This document shows positions 24,056-36,000 of a stretch of 64,000 nt of DNA, one piece after another. The stretch is from Epithemia pelagica (lineage: Eukaryota > Bacillariophyta > Bacillariophyceae > Surirellales > Surirellaceae). Location: contig OX337229.1 in the NCBI GenBank assembly GCA_946965045.2, positions 3,534,001 through 3,598,000 of the forward strand, in the 5' to 3' direction. The notes beneath the pieces were generated by a model. It searched no databases and had not been told where the DNA came from. It was given only the letters and a program-made list of their open reading frames with translations. The first letter of the stretch is position 1. Every line of letters starts with the position of its first letter. Both the position numbers and the translations under genes were made by a program.

Positions 24056-25693
24056 TTAGTGGTGCATGCAGTTGGCGTAGAATGTTGTCGTAGCTGGCCA
24101 GTCGCTGAACATACCGAGAATGCCAACTTCCGTATCCAGTGCATAAAGGAAGGTGTAAATGTCTCCGTCATTATCGACAGCATCGTATACACTTTGGTAA
24201 TACCATCCACCAGGCTTTTCGTCAACGGCCAGCGTTGTGGAACGTTCTAGAGTCCAGGTGATGATGTCGAAGTCATACTTGAGAGCATACTCAGCATAGT
24301 CGGAAGCCACCATCTTGTCATTCATGTCAGTATCAAGGAGCATCCCTTTATATACGAACGAAACGAAACAAGGAACAGGTGAGATGTTGATCTGTTGGCA
24401 GGCCGCGTTGATATCAGGTAGTAAATCGTATCACTTACACATAGGAGGCGCAAGAATCTTGACGCCGGCACTCTTAATTTCGCTGACATGAGCACTGAAT
24501 TCAGCCATCGAGAAATCGTATGCATCGTAGTTTCCTTCAAGTGCGACGGCCTGATGAAAGCCGGTATTTTCGACCCAGTAAATGGCATCTGACCACATAA
24601 AACTTTGAGGCCAGACTTTGTTTGGATGGACGCCGTACATGATATATTCATCAATCATTTGCTGGGCATAATCCGTTTGGGTGTAGTCTCCTTCAAAGGG
24701 CATTTTGACTTGGGGAGATTTCAACTCCGGAGCGAACTTCACATTGTATTCAAGCATAAGCTCGATACTTTCAGCATGGGTGGGTACTTTGGGACAGTTC
24801 GTACTGTAAAGATCAGTACGCCAGTTGGCTGTACCACCAATGTACTCTTCCACAGTTTCAGCGCCCGATACGCGGGCGTCCATCTTGGCACACATCCTCT
24901 TGATTTCTTCCAAAGTGAAATCGGAAGCACAGCAACGGGGTGCCACTCCGGGCGCAAACGGCGTGGTGCACTTGGCGTTGAGTTCTGGGATAGTGACGAC
25001 ATTCGTCGTAGTATGCAAGTCACATTGCGCATGACGACAGATCAACTGCCTATCTTTGGTAAAAGTAACATCACACTCAACGATGCCTGCACCTTGAACG
25101 ATGGCAGCGGCGTACGACTCGATCTGTAACAGACAAGAACGATGATTTACCTTCTGTGAGATTGTCGAGTCAAGCAACGCATCAAGGGGTCACTTTTATG
25201 TATCTTCTTACCGTGTGTTCAGGAAACTGAAGACAAGCGCCACGATGGCCGATACTGTAGTCGCTAACCTCGTAGTATTTGGTTTCCTTCGCGCAAGCAG
25301 AGAGCTTGTCTTTGAGATACCCTTCATTCATTTGGTCGACAAGCCAAAACGGACGTGGTCCCAGTTGAACAGAGTATGGTGTTGAAGGATCTTCATAGTC
25401 GTTGCCTTTACCCTTGCCCTTGCCTTTTCCTTTACCCTTGGGATAGTAAGCTTTCTTGTACCTGTTCTTGCCATAGTCGTCGTACTTCTTCTTTTGTTTC
25501 TTACCCAGAGCGCGCTGCTTATCGATTTTCGACAGACGAAAGCGAAGACGATAGAACCTTTGAGATAGGTACCAGTTGACGCACAAGCAGCTCCGATCGT
25601 CAACATTATTCTTACCTCCTTGTCCATAGGACTGATGGTGGCTTGAGACGCTCCGAGAAGAGCGGCGAGAACTGTTAGTGCATACAACACCAT
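24056..25693 (-). CDS. Secreted glycerophosphodiester phosphodiesterase (GDPD)
   Basis: Exons 25693-25616, 25514-25212, 25123-24439 and 24345-24056 give 451 residues. [20 protein letters not shown] is a signal peptide. It is followed by a very basic stretch of about 45 residues (KKQKKKYDD...YKKAYY and a KG dipeptide run of six). The catalytic domain begins [13 protein letters not shown], the GDPD HR-G/P-E-x-T signature, split by intron 2. It continues with [10 protein letters not shown] and RHAQCDL, then [18 protein letters not shown] and LAPPMWMLLDTD across intron 3, and ends in [10 protein letters not shown]. The enzyme hydrolyses deacylated phospholipids to glycerol-3-phosphate and an alcohol, useful in phosphate scavenging. 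The basic segment is unusual for the family and could bind the cell surface or silica. The acceptor of exon 2 is the least certain boundary. Confidence 0.87.
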
Positions 25694-26527
25694 GATGACT
25701 TCCACTATATCCTGCTTTCACTATCTGACAAGACGACAAAAATGAGAGAACGAGTGTTGGAATCATCGGTGCCAACGAACGTAAAAGATCTCGTGCTCGA
25801 CCAAAATGGGGGATTTGGGGATGCAGATGACGGTGGACAAGATTCACTCCGGGAATTTGTGTGATGTGGTTTCCGTTCAGTAGATCCATACCAAAGATAC
25901 ACTGAACAGATGTAGATTCTAAAGCATATCAATGGACACGCGTGCTTTCTTTCGAGTGATCTCGACACTTGCCATCCAAAATCGCACATATTGTTTGCAA
26001 AAATTATCCAACCGCCAATCAGAGGGCTAAAAGGCAGACTTCCCTGTTGATCGACAAAGATTCACGGCAGATTCCTGGACAGATGAACAAAGGACAACTA
26101 CAGCCAATAGAAATCATTCAAAGCGCGCGCGCACGTCCACACAACAGGTTCTGGATTACGGGAGTATACGAGTTACAAGTACGCATGTTCGCGAGTATTC
26201 TGGTAGATATTTTTTCTATAATGGGTTCACTTTCTTCATAATATGAGTACTCGTACTCGTACTCGTCGTACACATAAGCCTTACTAGTGCGAATTGCGAA
26301 TTACGAATCTGTTATTTCTCAAGTTGCTCGACTGACGACAAGTAATTGTGGCGACTTAAGTACGACTGAATCGATGAGCTTATTCGTCAGTCCTGCGTCC
26401 GGGATTGGGTAGATTTATGTGACCATGGGCCTCTACTTAGCATTGACTTGTTCTCCTTTCCACGATTTCCTACCTTCAGTATCATAGAGAGAAAATATTA
26501 TGCTATTCTAGTTCTATCATTCCTGCC
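25694..26527. other. Intergenic spacer with short TACTCG microsatellite
   Basis: About 830 bp between two minus-strand genes. It contains a short TACTCG tandem run at 26245-26270. Apparent open frames start at non-ATG codons or lack domains. No RNA gene was recognised. Confidence 0.45.
26245..26270. repeat. TACTCG microsatellite
   Basis: The sequence GAGTACTCGTACTCGTACTC reads as three to four copies of TACTCG, in an intergenic spacer. Confidence 0.8.
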
Positions 26528-28255
26528 TTACAACCAGTCTGATCTGTCTGACCTTGATCGAGGCACAGATTTTTCATATGCACGAAGAAGTGGCCGAGAA
26601 TCGGAAACCTGAGATCCATCTTCCCAAACCTTCCACAGCTGATTTGTACTTGATTCCTTCATGGTCTCCATGGTCGAAAGAGGTGATGCTGCCGAAAGAG
26701 GATCCAGGGCTCTTCGAGACTGACCACCACCACCACAAGCTTTGCGACAATTAAGGAGAGACACGAGTTTTGTCACACCTTTTGGTTCTTTGGGCTCAGC
26801 GGGGGCCTTTTCAGCAGATTTACGACGGACATTAGCTTGGGAACCGGAGGGCGGTAACTTTTTGGTTCCGCCCTTAAGGAGAGGTGGTTCCCTTGGAGGT
26901 GAACCTTTAATTGGAAGGGATGAATGAGGAGAGCTTTGTAGGAGAGACTTTCGGGTATTCCCCTCTGGAGGCAAAGGCTTGGGGGCATGTTTGGAAGATT
27001 TTTGCGACGAGGGATGGCTCAAGGCTTGTGATTTTGCCGCCTTTTCCACAGGATACTTGGCTAAGCGCATTCGAACAACTTCGTGTCCCGCATTAAAGCC
27101 GGAAGTGTCATGGGGAGTCACATGGACTGCAGCAAACGGGTCCTCCGCTTCATCGTGAGACCCTGAAGCAAATGAGGTTCCAACCTGAGAGTCACTTAGT
27201 TGACTGGCAACGTCGTCAGGGGCATCTCCAGCGAGAACGTCCACTCGAAACGAAGACTCAAAAGGAGGCGAGAAACTTAAGAACTGATGGGCATGGTGAT
27301 GGCGCAAGATGCCTCCAGGCACATAGCTTCTTGTCTGGGCTTCCCTGCTGAGCACAAGGATTGTTTCATCTGGTTTCCGAGTGGGTGTCAGTTTGGCCTT
27401 GTCGGCCTCGTTGTGACCTAGCTGTGAAATTATGTGTAGTTGCTGTAAATGTTGAACCGCTTTGCTTGCGTAGCTAACGGTTGCCTTTGCCGGCATTGCC
27501 CATGGTTTCGCAACCCACAATTCCATCGGTTGAACATCATACTTTGCAACATCTAAAATGTGGATCAGTTGGTGAAATGTATTGTTGCGTGTTTGAAACA
27601 AACCATCGTAATCCTGTCTCCATCGATTCGAAAGCGCCAGCTGTACAGCATGCAAAACGTCTCGTACCGAGTCCGAAACCATGTCAATCCATAATTGCAT
27701 GAGCTCGTAGGTTTTCCGTCCAGGGTCCATCAGGAGAATAACAATGGGCTGTCGTTCGTGATGTCTGGAAGAATCACCCGTGTCAACACTGTTATCGCAA
27801 TGAGGAACAACTTCGACCAGTCCCTGTGGGCCGACCAGGAGCTTTTCTTTGAAGACTCCAACACTATCGTTGCAATCGGGTGGCGGTTGGGGGTGTGATG
27901 GCTCTCTCGACGACAAAATTTTTGCGAGTCGCCAGGGTCTTTGGTACGATGTGGCGCTTTGGTCGGACTGGTACACGCTGGGCTCTGACCCATTGCCTCG
28001 AGGAACCGTTGTTCCATTCAGATAGGATCCACTGAGGTCCGAAAGCTCACGCGTTAGAACCGATGCTGCACCTAAGGTCACGCTAGTAGGAGTTGCGGCG
28101 GAAGAGTCGCCACTGCCATGCGATTGGTTGTCCGAAACCAGCCATCTTTTGGGCGTCGTTCTCGGTGGCCGCCTCTTCTCTTTCTTGAGGGTCTTGCCTT
28201 CCACGGCTGGACCGCCCATCCCTGGTCGATGCTTATGCTTAGGTGGTGGAGCCAT
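26528..28255 (-). CDS. Conserved-looking diatom protein of unknown function
   Basis: I do not recognise a named family. The first in-frame ATG is 28255 (MAPPPKHKHRPG), giving 575 residues in one exon; a hydrophobic stretch further upstream starts only at TTG and is probably 5' UTR. The N-terminal 130 residues are basic and Ser/Thr/Pro-rich. One structured block lies at about 165-290: IVILLMDPGRKTYELMQLW, then DMVSDSVRDVLHAV, DGLFQTRNN, LIHIL and PMELWVAKPWAMPAKATV. It has alternating beta and helix character resembling a ubiquitin-like or adaptor fold. The remaining 285 residues are mostly disordered with Lys/Pro/Ser-rich runs and a Cys-containing KLVSLLNCRKACGGGG. No signal peptide or membrane helix exists from this start. 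Coding status is supported by length and composition. Confidence 0.65.
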   Translation of the reverse strand: MAPPPKHKHRPGMGGPAVEGKTLKKEKRRPPRTTPKRWLVSDNQSHGSGDSSAATPTSVTLGAASVLTRELSDLSGSYLNGTTVPRGNGSEPSVYQSDQSATSYQRPWRLAKILSSREPSHPQPPPDCNDSVGVFKEKLLVGPQGLVEVVPHCDNSVDTGDSSRHHERQPIVILLMDPGRKTYELMQLWIDMVSDSVRDVLHAVQLALSNRWRQDYDGLFQTRNNTFHQLIHILDVAKYDVQPMELWVAKPWAMPAKATVSYASKAVQHLQQLHIISQLGHNEADKAKLTPTRKPDETILVLSREAQTRSYVPGGILRHHHAHQFLSFSPPFESSFRVDVLAGDAPDDVASQLSDSQVGTSFASGSHDEAEDPFAAVHVTPHDTSGFNAGHEVVRMRLAKYPVEKAAKSQALSHPSSQKSSKHAPKPLPPEGNTRKSLLQSSPHSSLPIKGSPPREPPLLKGGTKKLPPSGSQANVRRKSAEKAPAEPKEPKGVTKLVSLLNCRKACGGGGQSRRALDPLSAASPLSTMETMKESSTNQLWKVWEDGSQVSDSRPLLRAYEKSVPRSRSDRSDWL

Positions 28256-28891
28256 GACAGCAAATTGATTCGGTACCAAGTAGATTAGAAGAAAGACAAA
28301 GGATAGAAACAACAAAGGCCGTCCTCATTCACAAACAACAGTCCTGTAAAAGAAAAGGATGCCAACTACCATTAGCATGTGCGCAAACAGAAATGATTAG
28401 TGTGCTCGGAGAGAGAAAATTCCCGAGCATGGCACCTTTCCCGCCGAAATATTTAGATATGCCCTTTTGGGGGTCATGCCAATACGCTTTACAGGGGCTC
28501 CGTGAAACCTATCAAAAACTAACTTTTTTCCGTTCAGATTTACGAAGCTGAATTTCCATCGCAACGGGAATGACTGCAATTGAGAAGGTGAATTCGACTA
28601 AAAGCTAAAACGGGACATTTTTTTCTCTTTCTCGGATTGGGAATTATGTCGGAGTACGCGAACCCCAGTAGCAAAAATTTTGTGCACCGTGGTCCCGGGC
28701 TTGTGTAGGAATCCCTACACAACAGATAAGGTTCAACGAAATGGACATAAACATTACTCAGCCTCTCTAAGTAATCGATTTGTGCCCGCTCCCAGGACCA
28801 GACCAATTATTTCAACTTCCATGTGTGTGGCTGTGCATGCGCGACGATTTTCCGATCATGTGTACACATACAATTGCCCCATCAAGGTTAC
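28256..28891. other. Intergenic spacer between two minus-strand genes
   Basis: This 636-bp stretch contains the promoter side of the unknown gene and the 3' flank of the PPR-SMR gene. No supported feature was found. Confidence 0.45.
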
Positions 28892-31800
28892 TTAATGGTT
28901 CGGCTTGGGTCGATTGGCTGCAGGTTCAAAGCTGTATCCACGGGCTCGGTCGTTGGTGGGCTCGTGTTGTGGTGTTTGTGGCTGTGATGGATGATGTTGT
29001 TGGAATTCTTCGTACCCACGTTTTCGTCCTTGATGTGGTCCTCGTTCATGCCTTGGGTAGTCGTTTTGTTGTTGATCAAATTCCTCCCACTTAGATTGTT
29101 GCTCTTTGCCTCGACGAGGCGGATGAGGGGGTCCACGGTTGCTATCACCGTAATGATTGCGATCGTTTTGACCAGATGGACCATAGTAGTCATTCCCGCG
29201 GTTTCGTGAGGGTTGGTTGCCCTGTTGGGGTCCACTTGCGGGCCCATAATGGTCCTCTTGGGAACTGCGCCTTCTCTGGAAACCACCACCGTCTGACTCC
29301 TGTCTAGGGCCATGTCCATGGTTAAACGAATTGTAGCGATCGCCACCATCATCGTTCTGCCAGCCCTGACGTCCTCTCTTGTCCTCATTCCCGCGATCGT
29401 TTCCACCCCACCAGCTCGACGACTCGTATTGCCTGTCCCCGCCGCCTCCGCCGCCACCGCGGTTTCGAGCCATATCTTCTCGTCGTCCTCGTCCTTCTCC
29501 TCCGTAGCCACCACGATGGCCACGACGATATCCTTCCCGATCACGTTCACGGTACTCTCCACGAGGCAAGCGCTCCAACAGATCCTTCTCCGCGGCGGCA
29601 GTCTCATCCGCATTCTGCCGCTGAAATTCCATTCTGTACTCAGGAGATGTGTGTTCTGTCTCAATTCGGGTGAATGGTGGACCTCCCGACCCTGGTGTTG
29701 TTGGTTTGAACCGAGAACGGATCTTTTGCGGGACATCCGGAACCTGATTCGCAGTAGTTTCCCTCTCCTCTGAAATTCGCAACCAAAATGTTAGCACGCA
29801 AGAATCAAGTTCGACGGTCTCCAGATCTTCCCATTCACCACAAACTTACTCCATTGCGTATATCCATCCAAATCAAAATGAATCTCTCCGTTGCATGCAT
29901 GAGCTTGCTCCACCAGAGCCGTCTTGTCCACTCGCACACGACCTGCATTGTCTTCAGGCATCTCCGTGATATTCATGAAGCGAAGCATAGCTTGAACACG
30001 CTTTTTCATTCCATCGTTTCCTTGACGACGACCTCGTGTTCTAGTCTTCCCGTAACCAGTTACAATGCTAATGGTATGGATTGGCTCAAGCTTGGCCGTA
30101 TCTTTTAGAAACGGAGTCAGGCATTCTTCAAACCACCACGATAGAGCAATCTCACCTCCACCCAATGACAGAAAATGAAGGTCTAGCTCGAACCATTGTT
30201 TACCGAGCCGTGAAACCTGGGCATAGAATCCCTTCTCAATTCCCTCACGAAACAGATCTCGACCTAGCTCAATCTGCGATGCTACTGCGTCCAAAACAGC
30301 ATTGTACGTCACAACATCCTTCCGCACTCCTTGCTTCTCCATTTCTGCAAACAGCGCATGCCCTTGCTCCCACATATTACAACGCGCACATGCGGAAATA
30401 ACGGAATTGTAAATGTGTACATTTGGCGCAACCCCTTCCAAACGCATACGATCCATCAACTGGAAACTAATGTCAGGGCGACAGCATTTCTCCATGCATG
30501 ACATGGCAGCACCAAAGATAATGACATTCTTCTCAATTCCCATCTCTGTCATTTCATCCAGATACTCAAGGCACTGACGATACTGCAAGCCTGAAATTGA
30601 AATAATCAAAGTGAGAGGCTGTTGACACAAAAGCGGAAGCTTTCCTTCTAAACCCGTACCTTTGTCACATGCACTGATGGCACTTCCATATGACACAACC
30701 GTAATTGGAAGGTTCTTCATTTTCATTTCCTCGAACAGACCAAGAGCTCGCTCCCACTGCATGCCCTTCTCGAGCGCAGTCATTGTGGCATTGTACGTGA
30801 TAATACTCGGTTGTCCTCCACAGGACTGAATTTCTCGGAACAAGCGTAGAGCAATTTCCCATTGTTGGCCCTTTGCAACTGCCGAAATGGCAGCTGAATA
30901 GGCAACAACATTCCCCGTGAATCCTGCCAGTTTCATATCTTCCAGGATCTTGAGTGCTAACTTCCATTGGCCACCTTTCTCTGCGGCACTGATCAAAGCT
31001 GAATAGCTAACAACGGAGGGCTCAATACCGAACCTTTTCATTCGTTGAAATACTTCACAGGCCCGTGTGGGTACCATACCTTTTTCACAGGCGCTAATTG
31101 CCGCGTTGTAAGCAATTGTACTACGAGCGCTCCCTTCTCGCTCCATACGATCCAGCAAATCAATTGCAACACGCCACTGTCCTGTCTTCTCGCAGGCAGA
31201 TATAGCACTTGAGTAAGTAATTTCATTTTTCTCAATGCCCCGTTCGTCCATTTCTTGTAGAAGATCCAACGCTGCTCGCAGATTTTTATCTTTCTCCGTG
31301 ACTGAAATCATTGCGTTGTAGTGGAACACGTTCTTCACCAGTCCTGCCTTGTCCATGAACCTCCAGCATGTTTGAGCCAAACGGATCAGTCGCCTTCGTG
31401 CTGCCGCCGCGATAAGAGCCGCTGAGCGCAAAACAAGATAAGAAACAACATGAAAGTGAGACAAACATTCTTCCACCGATTTAAAATCCATAACGTTGAT
31501 ACATGGTTTACTGTGACGACGTACTCATGGCCTAAAGAAGGTAAAAGGAAGATTGTGAGTGAGCATCGGAAACACACGGTACCGGGAATCGTTAATCACC
31601 AGTGCAAACCTACTTTTCCCGACTGGAAAGCTTCTGGATAGTTTTTCAAGGCATCCGCAAGGGAAGCTTCCACGTTGGCACGAGGATTAGAATTCCGTTC
31701 AATCCATTCGGTGACATTAAATCCTTGTAGAATAAACGGTTGATCGGACTTGCGCATACTGTCAGGCAACTGTTCGTGTCGTCTCCAGTCCTTGGTATGG

Positions 31801-32521
31801 CGTCCGGATCCACCGCCTCGCGGTCCTTGTTGATGCTGCAACAAAAAGACTTCTTCTCGTTCGCGCATCGCGGCGCGTTCCTTGTACCCTCGCTTGAAAT
31901 GGTCGAGGGATTGAGGTGCGTTGTTAGCGCGTGGTTTGTGCCCCGGGAAATACGCAGCCCCTCGATCCAAATTGGTCCGGCCACCCTTGCTCCGTCCATC
32001 GTCCTCCGTTCGACCGCCTTCCATGTAGGCATTTCCCTGGGGAGCCTCGTTTCGTGGGACAGGAGGATCATTCATTTCTTCCTTCACTTTGGCAGTGCGG
32101 TCATGGTCATTTTCGGAAGGATGATCGTGATTGTGGTTATTGTTTGTGGTATCCTCACCGGATGCTTCGGGTTGTTGTTGTGATGCTTGAAGAGCTTCTT
32201 CGTTTTGTTCGCTGAGGAAAGGTGGACGTAGATTGAAGAAATGCGTGTGAGTTTTTGGGATTGAACGCCATTGCGTCGATTCATGAGTTGTTCTGTGGAC
32301 TGCGGATTGAGTGTGACGGAACTCGCACTAAAAATAAAAAAGAGAGTTGTTGAATGCTCGACATTTTTGAACGATCGTTGCTGTGTCAAAACTTGGTTTT
32401 TCATGGAACGATGCGAAACATGGAAATGCTTTGTAGATTATATAATATTCGCATTTTGAAAAAAGAAAATGGATGCAGATGAACAAAACAACTGACACCA
32501 AACTATAGCTCACCTGCTCAT
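28892..32521 (-). CDS. PPR-SMR protein with C-terminal RG/GY-rich tail
   Basis: Five exons are read: 32521-32514, 32211-31610, 31421-30660, 30590-29850 and 29769-28892 (996 residues). Exon 1 holds only ATG AGC AG, joined over a 302-nt intron. The second junction uses a weak GTTTGC donor and is the least certain. Residues 1-230 are hydrophilic, ending in a short conserved-looking part (FILQGFNVTEWIERN). About ten 35-residue PPR motifs follow (233-580; for example VFHYNAMISV, EITYSSAISACEK, VVSYSALISAAEK). The SMR domain (about 594-690) has ELDLHFLSLGGGEIAL and VTGYGKTRTRG. The last 290 residues are RG-, GY- and QN-rich. PPR tracts bind single-stranded RNA and SMR domains can cut nucleic acid. 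No organelle leader is obvious from this start, so location is open. Confidence 0.85.
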
Positions 32522-33076
32522 GGTTGTTTGATTGTTGAAGGGGACAAAGGTAATCCAGACAGCTTCAATGTTCCTTTGCCAGGACAATCAACAAACAACC
32601 CTGGGTTCAGTCCAAGGAACGTCTTCGTGGCTGAGAGAAACCTCAATGACACAAAAAAGATGTGCATGGGGGCAGGGAAGCTTTTCGGTTTGTCTGCTTG
32701 TGGTGTTATTCCCCAGCGAGGTTGGCTTTGAGCGTGAAATTTCTTGTATCCAACGAAACTATTACATTGGACACACACCCGCTGGGAGATACTTGTGGTG
32801 TGTTCAATTTCCCACCACTACCAAGTGTTGGTAACTCAAAGGGTGTCGTAGTTGCGTCTTAGGTCTCATGTGATCTACATCCTGGGGTGTGTGAGTGGCT
32901 CGCGAAGACACCCCCCCAACCCGGTTCTTCTCCTACGTACTACGTACGGCTTGACGGACGCCATGTGGCACTGCGAACGACGAGTGACGAGCGGACGGGC
33001 TTTGTCATTGCTCAAAACAAAATTCCCACCCCTTCTTCTCATTCGTTCGTTGCTAGCCCTTGCTGATTCCGGCACC
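32522..33076. promoter_or_regulatory. Divergent promoter region between PPR-SMR and P5A ATPase genes
   Basis: The 555-bp spacer separates two head-to-head start codons. It contains a palindromic TACGTACTACGTACG string near 32936-32950. No TATA box stands out. Confidence 0.4.
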
Positions 33077-36000
33077 ATGGCACCGAGTAGTCCTTCGACT
33101 ACCGTGTCAATTGACGCCACCAAGTTTTGCAAGAATCCAACAGAGTGCGATTCCAAACGGATTGCGGGAATTGGGCTGTATCAAGCCAAGCTAGCAACGC
33201 CCATCCCGATTGGAAAGCGTCGATACAATGTTCGCCTGTACAATATCATCTTTGTTTTGGGATATGTAGTGCTTGGATTCCAGGTTCTTTCCACTATAGG
33301 GGAACCATATCGGCGTTTCCTCGAAAAAGCGGATCGAGAAGGCTTCCAAGGTTTGTACTTTTTACGGTCATGTTGATGGCTATTTCCATCAAACGCTCAC
33401 GTATTCCTATTTCATTGTTTGAACATAGTTATGGAGGGTTCAACCAAGCTACGTGCCGAAATTGAGCACTCTTTTCGAGACATTAATGATCCGAATCGCC
33501 GGACACAGAAAATCGGCTGGTATGATTGGATGGACATGGACATAGAAGAACTCGCGCAAGAAAAGAAACGTGACAAGGAGCGCAACGTGCTTGACAGTCT
33601 TCCAAAACACATGAGGGTCCCAAACAAGTTTGCCCCGGCATTCTGGCCATCCCTCTTGACCGGAATCTGGACCACTCTTCATGCGCTCATCATTTTGTTG
33701 CAGGTGTGGTCTGTAACCTTTCGTGTAGGTATCAACTTCACGGAAGTCAATCCACAACACGTGAACTTGCCTGACAATCTCTTTTCGGAAGATGGATTTG
33801 CGTCTCACTCAACAAAAGGTGATGAAACGTCACCAGCCGATGAAATGTCGGGTAGTAAGGATGATCAGCCTGCATCCTTTCCAACTCCGCCTTCGTTAGA
33901 CCCAGTTCCATCCCATTTGCCAACACATGCTCGTATCATTCCAGCCAACGGTAGTCGGCATGTTCTTGTGCCCCTTCAATATGTACACATGTTGGGAATG
34001 GTTGTTGAGTATCATCGACGTATTTATGTTTTTGAATCCGTCGATGGCGGTGATCCTTTGTTTAGCAAAATAAGATGTCGAACCGACCTGCCTCCGACAT
34101 TTTTGAAAACCTGGCATGGTCATGAGATCGACACCTACCGACAAGCGCAAGTCCGATACGGTCCCAATATCTTTTCTGTGCGACAACCAACGTTCATTGA
34201 TCTCTACAAAGCGCAACTTCTGAATCCCTTGACTGTTTTCCAAATCTTTTGCGTGTTGCTTTGGGCAATCGATGACTACTTGATCTACTCGTTCTTTTCT
34301 CTTTTTATGGTGCTCGTCTTTGAGGCAACCGTCGTCTTCCAGCGGCTCAAGTCTCTTCAGGCTCTTCGGAGTATGGGCAACCCAAGTCGCTCGATTGCTG
34401 TGTACAGAAATAACCAGTGGGTTTGGACAGACACGACACACCTGGTTCCTGGAGATATTTGTTCTTTGATGCGTGTGAAGCCTCACTACAAAAAAGACAA
34501 GGAAGGAGCGGACCAAAAGAAAGAGGGCAATAACGGCCCACCCTCGGCACTCGCTGCGGCACGAAAAAAGATGGGTGGCCGGGAGATTGAGGACGAAGGT
34601 GGTGATATTGTTCCTGCAGATCTCTTGTTACTTCGTGGATCTACGGTCGTGAATGAGGCCTCCCTGACCGGAGAGTCTGTACCCCAGATGAAAGAAGGAC
34701 TAGCGATGCCGGAAGAGACACTGGCCATGAAAACCAAGCACAAAATGAACGTGGTATACGCTGGGACGAAAATGCTTCAATGTCGAGGAGTTGCCGAGGA
34801 TGGAGAATCGAAGGAAGAATCCGCTGGGGATCCTACTTCGTCATCTAGTATCCCTGCCCCACCCGATGGCGGTTGTGTGTCGCTGGTACTTCGGACTGGA
34901 TTTGCGTCCGCGCAAGGGAAACTGGTTCGGATGATTGAGGGGTCTCAGGAAAAGGTCAAAGGTCATGAGCGTGAAACAGGATTGCTTCTTGCCCTGCTGT
35001 GCCTGTTCGCAATTGCCAGTTCATCGTATGTTTTGTACCATGGTGCTCAAGATGATCGACGAAGCAAGTACGAGCTTCTCCTCCATTGCATTCTTATTGT
35101 CACCTCTGTCATTCGTCCAGAACTACCAATGCAAATGGCACTGGCTGTGAACAACTCGCTCATGACGCTGATGAAGCTACATGTCTTCTGTACGGAGCCG
35201 TATCGTGTTCCGATGGCCGGGAAACTTGACCAATGTCTGTTTGATAAGACGGGGACATTGACGACCGATGAACTGGTTGCAGTTGGAGTCGTAGTTCCAA
35301 GTAAGGTGAAAAAGGACATGAAAGGCCAAGATCTACAGGCCCTCCTTGCCCCAATGCGTGACATTCACAACAGTATGGCTGCTTTCGTGATAGCCGGATG
35401 TCATTCCCTCGTTATGATCGACGACGAGACAACCGGAGATCCGCTTGAGCTTGCGGCGCTGACGGCAATGCAATGGAAAATGTCAGATAAGTTTAGCATG
35501 CCTGCGGCGCCGAATAAAACAATATCTTTCGAGGGCGGCATGGCAGTGGACCAAATTCAAATTTTGCTCAGACATCATTTCTCATCAAAGTTGCAACGTA
35601 TGACCTGTATAGTATCAGCTGGGTCCAAAAGAGTCATTGTTTCGAAAGGATCCTCAGAAGCGATCGGTCGACTTTTGGAGAATAAACCTGATGGCTATGA
35701 TGAAATGGCGAGGAGACTTGCTAAAGAAGGTTATCGTGTAATATCCTTGGCGTACAAGACCATTGCTAAGGGCGACGAGGAATTGGCGACATCCACCTGG
35801 ACCAGAAATGAATGTGAGGCCAACTTAAAGTTTGCTGGGTTCATTGCGTTCACGTGCATGGTTCGAAAAGACACAGCCGCTGTTCTCGCAAAACTCAAAG
35901 AAGGAGGGATGGGAGTCTCTATGGTTACCGGTGACGCCCTTTTGACGGCAATCCATGTCGCGAAAGAAGTGGCCATTTGTGAACCCGTTGGCGACGTAGC

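Noticed and set aside
24605-25129. Plus-strand 174-codon frame
   Set aside because: Antisense to GDPD exon 3, whose minus-strand reading has the catalytic motifs.
29791-31491. PPR frame as a separate gene starting at its internal ATG
   Set aside because: The exons on both sides join it in phase, and the ATG lies in sequence that looks like the end of an intron.
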